Shown: positions 8,350-17,318 of the stretch, one piece after another
Layout: each line of letters starts with the position of its first letter
How positions within the stretch are numbered: position 1 is the first letter of the stretch
Assembly (NCBI GenBank): GCA_016214035.1
Contig: JACRPF010000014.1
Span: forward strand, 124,001 to 188,000
Reading direction: 5' to 3'
Length of the DNA: 64,000 nucleotides
Source of the DNA: Spirochaetota bacterium
GTDB taxonomy: Bacteria; Spirochaetota; Brachyspiria; Brachyspirales; JACRPF01
Translations under genes and position numbers: made by a program
The notes under the pieces: generated by a model
What the model was told of the DNA's origin: nothing
What the model saw: only the letters and a program-made list of their open reading frames with translations
Database searches by the model: none

Positions 8350-9492
8350 ATGCGGTTTATCGTGTCTGCTGTTATTTTTTTCATTTCAGCATTTTCATTG
8401 TTTTCAGAAGTAATGAATATCGCCGTGCTCGAACTTTCGGCGAACGGTGTATCGCAGGCTGACGCCAAAGCGGTGACGATGCTTCTGCAGAGCGAGCTCG
8501 CCGCGAATAAGTCTTTCCGCGTCATCGAGCGCGGCACCATGGATGCGGTGCTCAAAGAGCAGGAATTCGCCGCTACGGGATGCACCGAGAGTTCATGCGC
8601 GGTGAAAATAGGAAAAATGCTCAATGTGCGTTCCATGGTATACGGCAGCGTATCAAAGCTCGGAGAAAGCTATTTTATCGCGGTGAATGTGGTTGATGTA
8701 GAATCGACTGCGGTCATCGGCACGGCGAAAGCGAAGGTAAAAAAGCTTGACGACGCGGATGACGCCGCTCATGATATCGTGACTGCGCTTGCGGAGAAAC
8801 GAAGCGTCACGACACACAGCGGAGTGAAGATAGATATCGCCATGCCGGATATAGGCGCGGCTGTGTCAAACGCGATGTCCATCGCGGAAAAAACACATGA
8901 TAATATGCAGAAGATTTCAGCTACACGCACCGTGAAATCGAATAATACGCTCGTCCCGCATCCCGGGTATGCGATCTGGCCGGTAGATATTGGCATAGCA
9001 TATCCGCTCAGCGTTACCGGGCTGGAACGACGCGCCACCATCGTATTCGTTTCTCTGGGGCTGATAACGACATATGCCGCCCGGCACTACGGCGTTAAAA
9101 TGAGCGGTATCGTGGGCATCGTTGAAGAGGATTTTATCGGCCTTACCATGTCGGTTATCGGAAATGAGATAAAGGAAAATGCCTCGGGTTTGGCTATGTC
9201 CGTCATATTCAACACGGCGGGAACCGGCACGATATTCGGACAGCTCGGTTTAGTGAATATCTGTCAGGAAGGCAATCTCGCATTGCAGCTTGGTCTTATC
9301 AATACATCGGGTTCGATGCGCGGAATTCAGATGGGACTTGTCAACGTTGCTGATAAAAACATGACGGGACTGCAGATCGGCCTGGTGAATGTAGCCGGGC
9401 GTTTCGGCGGCGTACAGCTGGGGCTTGTCAATACATCACGTGAGGGCGGGCTTCCGTTCCTGCCTATCATAAATATCGGTATCGCGTTCTGA
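8350..9492 (+). CDS. exported CsgG/TolB-like protein with LA_2272-type surface repeats
   Basis: 380 residues. A signal peptide covers residues 1-19. Residues 20-140 match the CsgG/LpoB-like fold used by spirochaete envelope proteins (NIAVLELSANG, FRVIERGTMDAVLKEQ, GCTESSCAVKIGK, GSVSKL). The C-terminal third is a run of ~20-residue repeats built on G-(L/I)-Q-x-G-L-(V/I)-N: QLGLVNI, QLGLINT, QMGLVNV, QIGLVNV, QLGLVNT. These are the surface repeats of leptospiral LA_2272 proteins and suggest a beta-structured outer-membrane or surface part. The fusion of both halves is unusual. The function is unknown. It has its own promoter and faces rlmI tail to tail. Confidence 0.8.
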   Translation: MRFIVSAVIFFISAFSLFSEVMNIAVLELSANGVSQADAKAVTMLLQSELAANKSFRVIERGTMDAVLKEQEFAATGCTESSCAVKIGKMLNVRSMVYGSVSKLGESYFIAVNVVDVESTAVIGTAKAKVKKLDDADDAAHDIVTALAEKRSVTTHSGVKIDIAMPDIGAAVSNAMSIAEKTHDNMQKISATRTVKSNNTLVPHPGYAIWPVDIGIAYPLSVTGLERRATIVFVSLGLITTYAARHYGVKMSGIVGIVEEDFIGLTMSVIGNEIKENASGLAMSVIFNTAGTGTIFGQLGLVNICQEGNLALQLGLINTSGSMRGIQMGLVNVADKNMTGLQIGLVNVAGRFGGVQLGLVNTSREGGLPFLPIINIGIAF

Positions 9493-9493
9493 A

Positions 9494-10660
9494 CTAGATA
9501 ACCCTGCAGATGAAGCCCTTGAGGTATTCGGCCTCGGGGAATGACAGACGCACCGGATGATCTTCCGCCTGTGAAAGCACGCGGAGCACCTGTACGTCAC
9601 GTTTTGCATCTTTCGCGCCCCATGCTATGGTAGTGCGGAAATCGTCGCGGGGTACGCCGCCGGAACATGAGAACGATGCGAGTATGCCGTTGGGTTTAAG
9701 GCACTTCATTGCAAAAAGATGCATGTCTTTATATGCACGCAGCGCTTTCGGTGCCGCCTGCCGTGTGGGGGCGAGTTTCGGCGGGTCGAGTATTATCGTA
9801 TCGAACATTTTGCCGTCTTCCGCCGATTTCCGCAGGTAGTCGAACACATCCGCTTCGATGGCGGACACATTGCCGGTGCAGCCGTTCTTTTCGCAGTTAA
9901 TGCGCATGCGGTCGAGCGCATCGCCCGATGAATCCACCGAGGTGACGCTGGTTGCGTGCGGTGCGGCATGAACGGTGAAACCGCCGGTATAGCAGAATCC
10001 GTCGAACACATCGCCTGAAACGTACTCTGCTACAATATGACGATTATCCCGCTGGTCGATGTAAAAGCCGGTCTTCTGTCCCGTGACAACATCGACGGAA
10101 TACTTTTTCCCATGCTCGGTTATCTCTGTTTCTTTCACCGTACCGAAAAGCGTTTTTTCCTCAAGCGTAAGACCTTCGGCTTTTGCCGCATGGGTATCAA
10201 CGCGTTCGTAGATGCCTTCCGGAGTATAGAGGTCGGTGAGTTCACGTATGATGATGCCGCGGAAGCGGTTCATACCGGCGGTGTGAAAGCCGACGGTTAC
10301 CATGTCGTTGTAACGGTCGATGATAAGACCGGGCAAAAGGTCGGATTCCGCATGCACTAAACGAACCGCATCGGTTACCGACGCAAGATTGCTTCTCCGT
10401 GCACATGATGCGCGCAGCTTTTCGGATATCCACGATTCATCGACGGTTTTGGCGGCATCCCATTCCATGAGCCGCACAATTATCTGTGAGTTTTTGTTGA
10501 ACGAGCCGTACGCGATGAAGCCGTCTTTGCCGGTGACCACACGGACAATCTCGCCGGGAGCAATGTCGTTGTCATGCGAATCAACCGCATTTGCGTATAT
10601 CCACGGATGGCGCAGCAGCGGGAGTTTTTCACGGCCGGGTTTAAGTGTTACTGTTTTCAT
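9494..10660 (-). CDS. rlmI: RlmI-like 23S rRNA cytosine-C5 methyltransferase
   Basis: 388 residues. The N-terminal PUA domain (HPWIYANAV, then PGEIVRVVTGKDGFIAYGSFN) is followed by the RlmI/RlmK Rossmann methyltransferase: QKTGFYIDQRDNR, DVFDGFCYTGGFTVHAA (SAM-binding), DTIILDPPKLAP (catalytic-side DPP) and FSCSGGV with the conserved Cys. The start codon overlaps the rseP stop as ATGA, so both come from one transcript. The exact methylated position is inferred from family membership. Confidence 0.88.
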   Translation of the reverse strand: MKTVTLKPGREKLPLLRHPWIYANAVDSHDNDIAPGEIVRVVTGKDGFIAYGSFNKNSQIIVRLMEWDAAKTVDESWISEKLRASCARRSNLASVTDAVRLVHAESDLLPGLIIDRYNDMVTVGFHTAGMNRFRGIIIRELTDLYTPEGIYERVDTHAAKAEGLTLEEKTLFGTVKETEITEHGKKYSVDVVTGQKTGFYIDQRDNRHIVAEYVSGDVFDGFCYTGGFTVHAAPHATSVTSVDSSGDALDRMRINCEKNGCTGNVSAIEADVFDYLRKSAEDGKMFDTIILDPPKLAPTRQAAPKALRAYKDMHLFAMKCLKPNGILASFSCSGGVPRDDFRTTIAWGAKDAKRDVQVLRVLSQAEDHPVRLSFPEAEYLKGFICRVI

Positions 10661-12009
10661 TTTAGTATGTGCATTATGTCGTTAAATGTTATGAGAAGAC
10701 CGAGCGTTACCAGCAGGATGAAACCGAACATCTGAATCTTCATGAGCACGCTGCGGTTGACCGGCTTTCGTGTGATGAGTTCCCAGAGTGAAATGATTAT
10801 AATCGATCCGTCCACTATGGGTATCGGCAGGAGGTTCATGACGAACAGTATGAGGCTTATGATTGCCATGAAGTTAAGGAGTCCGACGATGCTCGCTTTC
10901 GCCGCTTCCTGTGTCATCTGCATGATGCGTATCGGACCGCCGACGGAATCCTTTACGGGTATCTTGCCCGTGACAAGCATGCCGAGACCGGTGAGATATC
11001 CTTTCAGCATAGTGCCGCTTTCAGTGAAACCGGCAACAAGAGCCAGATGCGGCGGCTTCCCCGGGACAGATTCTTCCGCAAGCGGATTATCCTTGAATTC
11101 GACACCGAGCTTTCCGCGGGCAATACCGCCGCGCATATCCTGCCCCGGTATGACATCACGTTTTATCTGCTTGCCGTCACGGTTGACCGTTAGGGACATT
11201 TTTACACCAGGGTTGTCGTAGATAGCCTTTCTGAAATCGCTGTAATATAACGTAGGCACACCGTTAATGGCGATGATGGTATCACCCGATTTCAATCCTG
11301 CGGCTTCGGCTGCGGAGCCTTTTGCAATATTCTTTATGGAAAGTGAATTTCCGAATAAAAATCCCGGCGGCTTAGACTGCAGCTGCTGGAGTTGTTCCGC
11401 TTTAATCGACAGCGGCAGCTCTTTTCCGTTCCGGCGTACGATGAACGATACCGATTTCCCTTTTTCAAGGCTGGCGAGTTTCATGAGTGCGCTGTAAACA
11501 TCGCGGTCATTCGTCACCGCATTCCCGTTCGCTTTGACGATGACATCCCCGTTGCGGAATCCCGCGCTGTATGCGAGCGTCGTCTCATTTTTATCGGTGA
11601 GATATTTGTAGCTCTCGAATACCGTAACAACGGGCGCATAGGTCTTTTTAACATACGGCATTGTTGCGAGTACCGCAAGCAGCACTACGGCGAAAAAGTA
11701 ATTGAATGCCGGCCCGCCGAACGCGATGGCGATGCGTTTGAGCGGATGCATGTTGAGGAAATCGTCTTTTTCGAGCGCTATTGAATTCGGGTCTTCGCCT
11801 TTGAACTTGCAGTATCCGCCGAACGGAAACCAGCCGAGCTGGAATTTTATACCGAACAGTTCTTTTGAAATGATGCCTTTGCCGTATCCGATGGAGAAAA
11901 CCTCGGCTTTGATGCCGCACAGCATGCCGGCAATGAGATGACCCATTTCATGTACAAAAATAAGCACGCCGAGCACAAGAAATGCTACGATCCAGAAAAA
12001 TATGTCCAT
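10657..12009 (-). CDS. rseP: RseP-type site-2 intramembrane protease
   Basis: 450 residues. First membrane helix ends with the zinc site VHEMGHLIAG (HExxH, near residue 20). Two PDZ domains follow (about 150-300, with SAAEAAGLKSGDTIIAINGV in the second), then the C-terminal membrane helices with MNLLPIPIVDGS, the NPDG-like third ligand block. The enzyme cuts anti-sigma factors or signal peptides inside the membrane. An ECF sigma factor with a one-TM partner is encoded at 20.1-21.0 kb, a possible client. A TATAAT on the minus strand (12019-12024) lies 9 bases before the ATG without a good -35 box. Confidence 0.93.
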   Translation of the reverse strand: MDIFFWIVAFLVLGVLIFVHEMGHLIAGMLCGIKAEVFSIGYGKGIISKELFGIKFQLGWFPFGGYCKFKGEDPNSIALEKDDFLNMHPLKRIAIAFGGPAFNYFFAVVLLAVLATMPYVKKTYAPVVTVFESYKYLTDKNETTLAYSAGFRNGDVIVKANGNAVTNDRDVYSALMKLASLEKGKSVSFIVRRNGKELPLSIKAEQLQQLQSKPPGFLFGNSLSIKNIAKGSAAEAAGLKSGDTIIAINGVPTLYYSDFRKAIYDNPGVKMSLTVNRDGKQIKRDVIPGQDMRGGIARGKLGVEFKDNPLAEESVPGKPPHLALVAGFTESGTMLKGYLTGLGMLVTGKIPVKDSVGGPIRIMQMTQEAAKASIVGLLNFMAIISLILFVMNLLPIPIVDGSIIIISLWELITRKPVNRSVLMKIQMFGFILLVTLGLLITFNDIMHILK

Positions 12010-12087
12010 GACAGCTCCATTATATTCGTGTAACGCGAAAAGAATTGTATCAGAATACGTGTATATAGCAACCGCAATTCCTGAATC

Positions 12088-13434
12088 TTACGGTTTCCCG
12101 CCCGCAGTAATACGCGTCCGCACCATCTCGATATGCTGACGCAGAATATAGAACTGCCCCGCAAAGCCCACAGGTACACGGCTGCCCTTTATCTTTTCCT
12201 CGATTTTTTCAAGCCGTGATGTAACCGATGCGTCTTTGGCGAGATTGGGGTTTTCTATTACTTCCTGCTCAAGTGTCAAAAGTGCACGGTAGAGCCTGCC
12301 TATGCTCAGATCGATAACGAGACTGTATATGGCGGGGATAGCCTGGATGCCGGGAATCAGAAGTACAATGACCGGTATAACAACGACTATAAGCTGACTG
12401 ATCAGCGTAGCAAGCCAGTACGGGAAATGCCGGTAGAAGAAACTTTTTCCGGATTTGTAAAACCGGGCGGCATTCTCGCTCAACTGCAGATCGTTGGTCA
12501 GCGGGGAAGGGAATTCACCTCGTTTTCGATATGTCCCGGGTCTTCCGTGAATTTCCTGGGCCGCTTCAAGCAGAATGTCGCAGATTGCCGAATGAAGCTT
12601 GTCGCGTGCAACGAGTTCCACCGTAGTTCCGATAAGCGTTATGTCGTGCGGCGGCACATTCCTGCCGAAATCGATGGAACCCATCGGCAGTGTCAGTTTC
12701 GTGAGCGACTGCATGCGGCGTATGTATGCGTCAGCCTGCGTATAATTGAATATCTGGATGCCGGCGGTGCGCTGCAGCTTACGCATGGTCTGATACGATG
12801 CCGAATCTCCCATCATAAAAACAGCATCTATATCACCGGATATGAGCGCCTGAGCCGCATCTTCTCCGTCGGTATCAAGCAGCAGTGCATTGCTGTTCGT
12901 TGTTATACCGTTGAGCCCGAGTATCGATAACGCCAGTGCGCGTGTACCGCTGCCTTCAAGACCAACGGCGATACGGGAGCCTTTGAAGTCTGACAGCAGC
13001 TTTTTTTCTTCTTTGCCGCGGTAGTAAAGCATGAGCGGCTCGCTGTATAAGGTGCCGAGCGATACAATATTGGTGGCCTTGGTGCCTCGCGGCAGTCCGC
13101 CCTGCATGAATCCGACGCTCGCGGAGCTTTTTTTAGACATGAGCCTCGCGAGATTCTCACGTGAGCCATGTGACGGCAGAACCACAAGCTTGACGCCGTT
13201 TGCCGCCAGAAGCTTTTTATATCGTTCAGCATTTGTCTGAAACACACTGCCGTCGGGGCCGCTCGTCATAACGACGGTTGACGGCGGCGCGGAGATTATG
13301 AACCACACAATACTGAATGCTATTACCGCTGCAAACAGGATGAGGATGAGCGCGGTGACGATAGGACTCAGGCCGAACGTCTCTTTGAAGAACTTTTGAA
13401 TACGTACGATGCCGGATAATTTTTCTTGTTTCAT
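12088..13434 (-). CDS. membrane-anchored TAXI/NMT1-like solute-binding protein
   Basis: 448 residues. A membrane helix near residues 20-45 leads to a periplasmic binding-protein domain of the TAXI type (MTSGPDGSVFQTNAERYKKLL, then GSRIAVGLEGSGTRALALSIL and ISGDIDAVFMMGD). Residues 335-375 contain one or two further membrane helices, followed by a charged C-terminal stretch with coiled-coil character (RLEKIEEKIKGS). TAXI proteins normally deliver solutes to a TRAP permease, but no permease is adjacent, so this two-sided membrane architecture may be a sensor or an anchored receptor. The ligand is unknown. Confidence 0.78.
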   Translation of the reverse strand: MKQEKLSGIVRIQKFFKETFGLSPIVTALILILFAAVIAFSIVWFIISAPPSTVVMTSGPDGSVFQTNAERYKKLLAANGVKLVVLPSHGSRENLARLMSKKSSASVGFMQGGLPRGTKATNIVSLGTLYSEPLMLYYRGKEEKKLLSDFKGSRIAVGLEGSGTRALALSILGLNGITTNSNALLLDTDGEDAAQALISGDIDAVFMMGDSASYQTMRKLQRTAGIQIFNYTQADAYIRRMQSLTKLTLPMGSIDFGRNVPPHDITLIGTTVELVARDKLHSAICDILLEAAQEIHGRPGTYRKRGEFPSPLTNDLQLSENAARFYKSGKSFFYRHFPYWLATLISQLIVVVIPVIVLLIPGIQAIPAIYSLVIDLSIGRLYRALLTLEQEVIENPNLAKDASVTSRLEKIEEKIKGSRVPVGFAGQFYILRQHIEMVRTRITAGGKP

Positions 13435-13440
13435 AAAATA

Positions 13441-13469
13441 ATCGTATCATGTCTGTATTTTTTCGTCAA
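13441..13469 (-). promoter_or_regulatory. promoter predicted to make leaderless TAXI-protein mRNA
   Basis: On the minus strand TTGACG (13464-13469), 17-base spacer and TACGAT (13441-13446), then six bases TATTTT and the ATG at 13434. No ribosome-binding site fits between them. Confidence 0.55.
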
Positions 13470-13508
13470 TGAATCCGGTTGTTTTGATGAATAACCTAAC
13501 TGCGTTAT

Positions 13509-13536
13509 TTGACTATTGAATGATATATGGTAACCT
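13509..13536 (+). promoter_or_regulatory. possible promoter of the serine dehydratase operon
   Basis: TTGACT (13509-13514), 16-base spacer and TAACCT (13531-13536). The -10 box is weak. It would give a leader of about 40 bases before the ATG at 13585. Confidence 0.4.
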
Positions 13537-13584
13537 CCACCGGTATTGCTATTACACGATGCGCATATCGGCGGGAAATGCACT

Positions 13585-14835
13585 ATGAGAAGTCTTACTG
13601 AACTTTATCGAATCGGTGTCGGGCCTTCAAGCAGTCATACCATGGGGCCGAGGACCGCTGCGGAGACCTTCCGGAAACGAACAGCAGATGCGAAGCATTA
13701 TCGGGTTACACTGTATGGTTCACTTGCGGCAACAGGAAAAGGGCATCTCACCGGAAACGCCGTCAGAGAAGCGCTTGCCCCGGCGCGGGTACAGATAATC
13801 TGGAAACCGGACTTTGCTAAAAAACGTCATCCGAATGCACTCACGATAGATGCGTGTGATGGAGCGAAACGCGGCGTTACGGCGACGTTTTACAGTATCG
13901 GCGGGGGCGCCATCGAAGAGGAAGGGTCTTCCGGTAAACGAGCCGGTGATGTGTATCGTATTTCATCCATGAAACAGATGCTGGCATGGGCACGTACCCG
14001 CGGTAAAACGATTGCATCGTATGTGTTTGAAACCGAACCTGCTATAGAAAAATATCTGGCAAAAGTGTGGCGTGTTATGCGGCAGGCTATACGTCGAGGC
14101 AGTACAGCATCGGGAGTACTGCCGGGTGTGCTGAAATTAGAGCGCAAGGCGTCTTCGTATCATGCGAAAGCGAACAACGCCAGGTCTGTCGTCCGTGATG
14201 TGACGCTGGTATTTGCCGGAGCACTCGCCGTTGCCGAGGAAAACGCGTCGGGCGGAATTGTCGTTACGGCGCCAACATGCGGCGCTGCCGGAGTGCTTCC
14301 ATCGGTACTATCATATATCGCGCAGGTGAATGGCGTTACTGAAAAAAAGATAATCGAAGCACTCGCGGTTGCCGGTATGATTGGGAATATCGTCAAGACA
14401 AATGCATCAATATCCGGTGCAGAAGCGGGCTGTCAGGCCGAGATTGGTACTGCGTGTGCCATGACCGCCGGCGCGGCTGCATATCTATTCGGCGGAACAA
14501 GCCGGCAGATTGAATACGCAGCAGAAATGGGGATGGAACATCATCTGGGACTCACCTGCGATCCGGTTGCGGGGCTGGTGCAGATACCCTGTATCGAACG
14601 TAACGCCATGGCCGCCATGCGTGCGCTTGAGGCCGCCATCTACGCATTGGCATCGGACGGCATGCATAGGATATCATTCGACGATGTCGTCGCGACGATG
14701 AAAAGAACCGGTCATGATCTCGGCAGCGCCTACCGTGAGACATCGGCCGGCGGACTGGCGCTCCACTTTACAAAAAATGGAAAACAAAGTATCTCTATAG
14801 GTATCCGAAAGACCAAACGCCGGAAACGGCCGTGA
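13585..14835 (+). CDS. sdaA: single-chain iron-sulfur L-serine dehydratase
   Basis: 416 residues from the ATG at 13585 (MRSLTELYRIGVGPSSSHTMGP), which matches the family start; an in-frame ATG at 13546 adds 13 unconserved residues. The beta-type domain carries the SSSHT serine-binding motif. The alpha-type domain carries APTCGAAGVLPSVL, EAGCQAEIGTACAM and LTCDPVAGLVQIPCIERN, whose Cys residues bind the oxygen-sensitive 4Fe-4S cluster. The enzyme turns L-serine into pyruvate and ammonia. It is first in an operon with an M20 amidohydrolase, a Gfo/Idh oxidoreductase and an AraC regulator, all separated by 25-40 bases. Confidence 0.93.
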   Translation: MRSLTELYRIGVGPSSSHTMGPRTAAETFRKRTADAKHYRVTLYGSLAATGKGHLTGNAVREALAPARVQIIWKPDFAKKRHPNALTIDACDGAKRGVTATFYSIGGGAIEEEGSSGKRAGDVYRISSMKQMLAWARTRGKTIASYVFETEPAIEKYLAKVWRVMRQAIRRGSTASGVLPGVLKLERKASSYHAKANNARSVVRDVTLVFAGALAVAEENASGGIVVTAPTCGAAGVLPSVLSYIAQVNGVTEKKIIEALAVAGMIGNIVKTNASISGAEAGCQAEIGTACAMTAGAAAYLFGGTSRQIEYAAEMGMEHHLGLTCDPVAGLVQIPCIERNAMAAMRALEAAIYALASDGMHRISFDDVVATMKRTGHDLGSAYRETSAGGLALHFTKNGKQSISIGIRKTKRRKRP

Positions 14836-14868
14836 TGGTCGTTGTCGCAATACCGGCTAAGGAACATG

Positions 14869-16029
14869 ATGGCTATAGACCAGGACGCGCTTGAAAAACA
14901 GATACAACGCATGCTGCCGCGAGTTAAAACGTTACGTCGTATGCTGCATACCATTCCAGAGATAGCGTTCACAGAAGAGCGTACACGGGCTCAGCTGATA
15001 AAGGTGCTGCAGTCCTCGTCGCTTCGTATCAGAAAACCATTGATCGGTACGGACATTGTTGCCGATTTGAAGGCGCCCGGTGCAGAACATACCATCGGAC
15101 TACGCGCTGATATCGATGCGCTGCCGCTGCGCGAGACAAGCGGTGTGCGCCATCGCTCAAACACCGACGGCTTCATGCATGCCTGCGGACACGACGGGCA
15201 CGCGGCCATACTCACCGGTACCGCGCTGGTATTGTCGCATTTCAGAAAAGAACTCAAGGCAAATGTGCGTTTCATCTTTCAGCCTGCCGAGGAGATGGAA
15301 TGCGGCGGTGCGCTCCTGGTAAGAAAGGGCGTCTGTCGCGGTGTTGACGAGATGTATGCACTTCACGGCTGGCACGGATATCCTGTCGGATCTGTCGTCT
15401 GCAAGGAAGGTCATTTTTTCGCCGCGAACGGGACGTTTGCTGTCATCGTCCGCGGTAAAGGCGCTCACGGCGCCACACCCGAACAGGGCCGCAATCCCAT
15501 ACCCGCCGCGGCCGAGATTGTAGACAGGCTGGATGAGCTTCATGTGAACGTCCGCCGCGCATACGGCGCGGTGATATCGGTATGCACGATTGCCGCCGGT
15601 AAAAGCGCGAATGTGATACCGGAGCGCGCGATACTCCAGGGCACCACACGCTACTACAGCAGACGGGTGGGAGACGCTATTGTCAAGAATATCCGCGAGG
15701 TTGTTGCACAGGTGGCAAAAGCACACGGCGTTCATGCGCATGTTGTCTATGAAAGCAGATATAATCTGCCGGTGATAAACACGGTTCAGGGCGATACGCG
15801 TGTACGTGAAGCCGCAAAAGTTTGCGGTGAGCGTCATGTACAGATAAGCAAGCCGCTCATGACATCCGAGGATTTTGCGTTCTATCTGACCGGCCGCGAG
15901 GGTGCGCTCTTCCTCATAGGGCTCGGAAAACGTTCTCCGGCGCTGCACACACCGGCATTCGATTTCAACGATGAGGCGCTGGCCCACGGAATGCGCATGA
16001 TGTGCACACTCGCGCTCACCGCGCAATAG
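14869..16029 (+). CDS. M20D family amidohydrolase (N-acyl-amino-acid or hippurate-hydrolase-like)
   Basis: 386 residues; AAGGA precedes a doublet ATGATG (14866/14869) and either may start. The two-metal M20D site is visible: LRADIDALPL, FMHACGHDGHAA (His and Asp ligands), FQPAEEMECGG (Glu pair), LHGWH, and a C-terminal MTSEDFAFY. The lid domain includes GKGAHGATPEQGRNP. Relatives remove acyl groups from amino acids. Coming 33 bases after serine dehydratase, it may release serine or a related amino acid from an acyl conjugate; that is inference. Confidence 0.88.
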   Translation: MAIDQDALEKQIQRMLPRVKTLRRMLHTIPEIAFTEERTRAQLIKVLQSSSLRIRKPLIGTDIVADLKAPGAEHTIGLRADIDALPLRETSGVRHRSNTDGFMHACGHDGHAAILTGTALVLSHFRKELKANVRFIFQPAEEMECGGALLVRKGVCRGVDEMYALHGWHGYPVGSVVCKEGHFFAANGTFAVIVRGKGAHGATPEQGRNPIPAAAEIVDRLDELHVNVRRAYGAVISVCTIAAGKSANVIPERAILQGTTRYYSRRVGDAIVKNIREVVAQVAKAHGVHAHVVYESRYNLPVINTVQGDTRVREAAKVCGERHVQISKPLMTSEDFAFYLTGREGALFLIGLGKRSPALHTPAFDFNDEALAHGMRMMCTLALTAQ

Positions 16030-16069
16030 TATCGATGTATATCACCATGCAATCTTTCGGAGCATAGTA

Positions 16070-17293
16070 ATGGATATGATTCAGATCGGTATTATAGGTG
16101 TTTCAGGACATGCCAAAGAGCATCTCCGGGCGATAGCTTATTGTGAAGAACAAAAGCTCTGTCGGCTTGCCGCAGCGGTCATCAAACCGGATGCGGATTA
16201 TAAAGAATATGCCGACGGTTTTCGCGCCAAAGGTGTTCGTGTGTATCGTGAGTATGCGGAGATGTTTACCGCCGAACGCGGTACAATTGACCTTATCGCG
16301 ATACCGACGGGTATTGCATTTCATGAAGAGCATTCAGTTGCGGCGCTTGAAAGCGGTTTCAATGTGTTGTGCGAAAAACCGGTGGCGGGAACCGTTGCCG
16401 AAGCGGTGCATATGAAAACAGCGGCTGAACAAACGGGAAAAATGCTCGCCATCGGGTATCAATACATTTCATCGCCGATGGTTCAGCGTGTTAAGCAATA
16501 TACGGTAAACGGTACGCTTGGACGTATGCTGTCGGCACGGACGATGGCGTTCGGCGCCCGGGATGCAATATATTACACACGAAACGCATGGGCGGGAAAA
16601 CTGTCGCATCTCGGGAAAACCATATACGATTCACCGATACAGAATGCGTTTGCGCATTTTCTTATGAATATGCTGTATGTCGCATCAGCGGTGCCGGGAG
16701 AGGGTGCCCGTGTTGCGTCGGTACTGATGGAGAACTATCACGCAAAGGATATTGAAAGCGCTGATACGCAATCGCTGTTAGTAACTACTTCAGAACAGAT
16801 ACCGCTGTGTTTTCTCGCAACGCATGCATGTGAGCATCATGAAAGTGTTACCGAGTATCACTATGAACATGGCCGCATTGTATGGACACCGGCCAGGACT
16901 GACGTATATACACGTAACGGGAACGAGGAAAAACTTGTCGATACACTGGATAATGGGAATATACCAATACAAACACTCGTATTCATCGATGCGCTCAATG
17001 CTATCCGCAATTCCTGCAAACCGGCATGTACGATCAGCACCGCCATGCAGCAGACTATTGCCATTGAGCATGGATTTGCATCGTCCGGCGGAGTTAAGGC
17101 AATTGATAAAAAATACACGTCGCAATCACATAGGCTTAAACGCCCCGAGGGATTATCCGATACTGATGCTGCGAGATACAATACAGTCATCAATGATATC
17201 GTGCCGGCGATGAAGAATGCATTTGCCGCTGATGAAACGTTTTCAGACGCACAATTGCCGTGGGCTGTTCCTGGTAAGGTCATATCGATATAA
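16070..17293 (+). CDS. Gfo/Idh/MocA family oxidoreductase
   Basis: 407 residues. Rossmann start IGIIGVSGHAKEHLRAI, then the conserved NAD-site block NVLCEKPVAGTVAEAV (EKP near residue 103) and GYQYISSPMVQRVKQY. The C-terminal alpha/beta domain includes FAHFLMNMLYVAS with the usual His. Members oxidise or reduce sugars, inositols and related compounds with NAD(P). GGAG precedes the ATG. It is third in the serine dehydratase operon. The substrate is unknown. Confidence 0.87.
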   Translation: MDMIQIGIIGVSGHAKEHLRAIAYCEEQKLCRLAAAVIKPDADYKEYADGFRAKGVRVYREYAEMFTAERGTIDLIAIPTGIAFHEEHSVAALESGFNVLCEKPVAGTVAEAVHMKTAAEQTGKMLAIGYQYISSPMVQRVKQYTVNGTLGRMLSARTMAFGARDAIYYTRNAWAGKLSHLGKTIYDSPIQNAFAHFLMNMLYVASAVPGEGARVASVLMENYHAKDIESADTQSLLVTTSEQIPLCFLATHACEHHESVTEYHYEHGRIVWTPARTDVYTRNGNEEKLVDTLDNGNIPIQTLVFIDALNAIRNSCKPACTISTAMQQTIAIEHGFASSGGVKAIDKKYTSQSHRLKRPEGLSDTDAARYNTVINDIVPAMKNAFAADETFSDAQLPWAVPGKVISI

Positions 17294-17318
17294 CACGAGC
17301 GGGGATACGGCTTTTTCC

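Noticed and set aside
15157-16026. 289-codon open frame on the minus strand
   Set aside because: Antisense to the M20 amidohydrolase with intact metal motifs.
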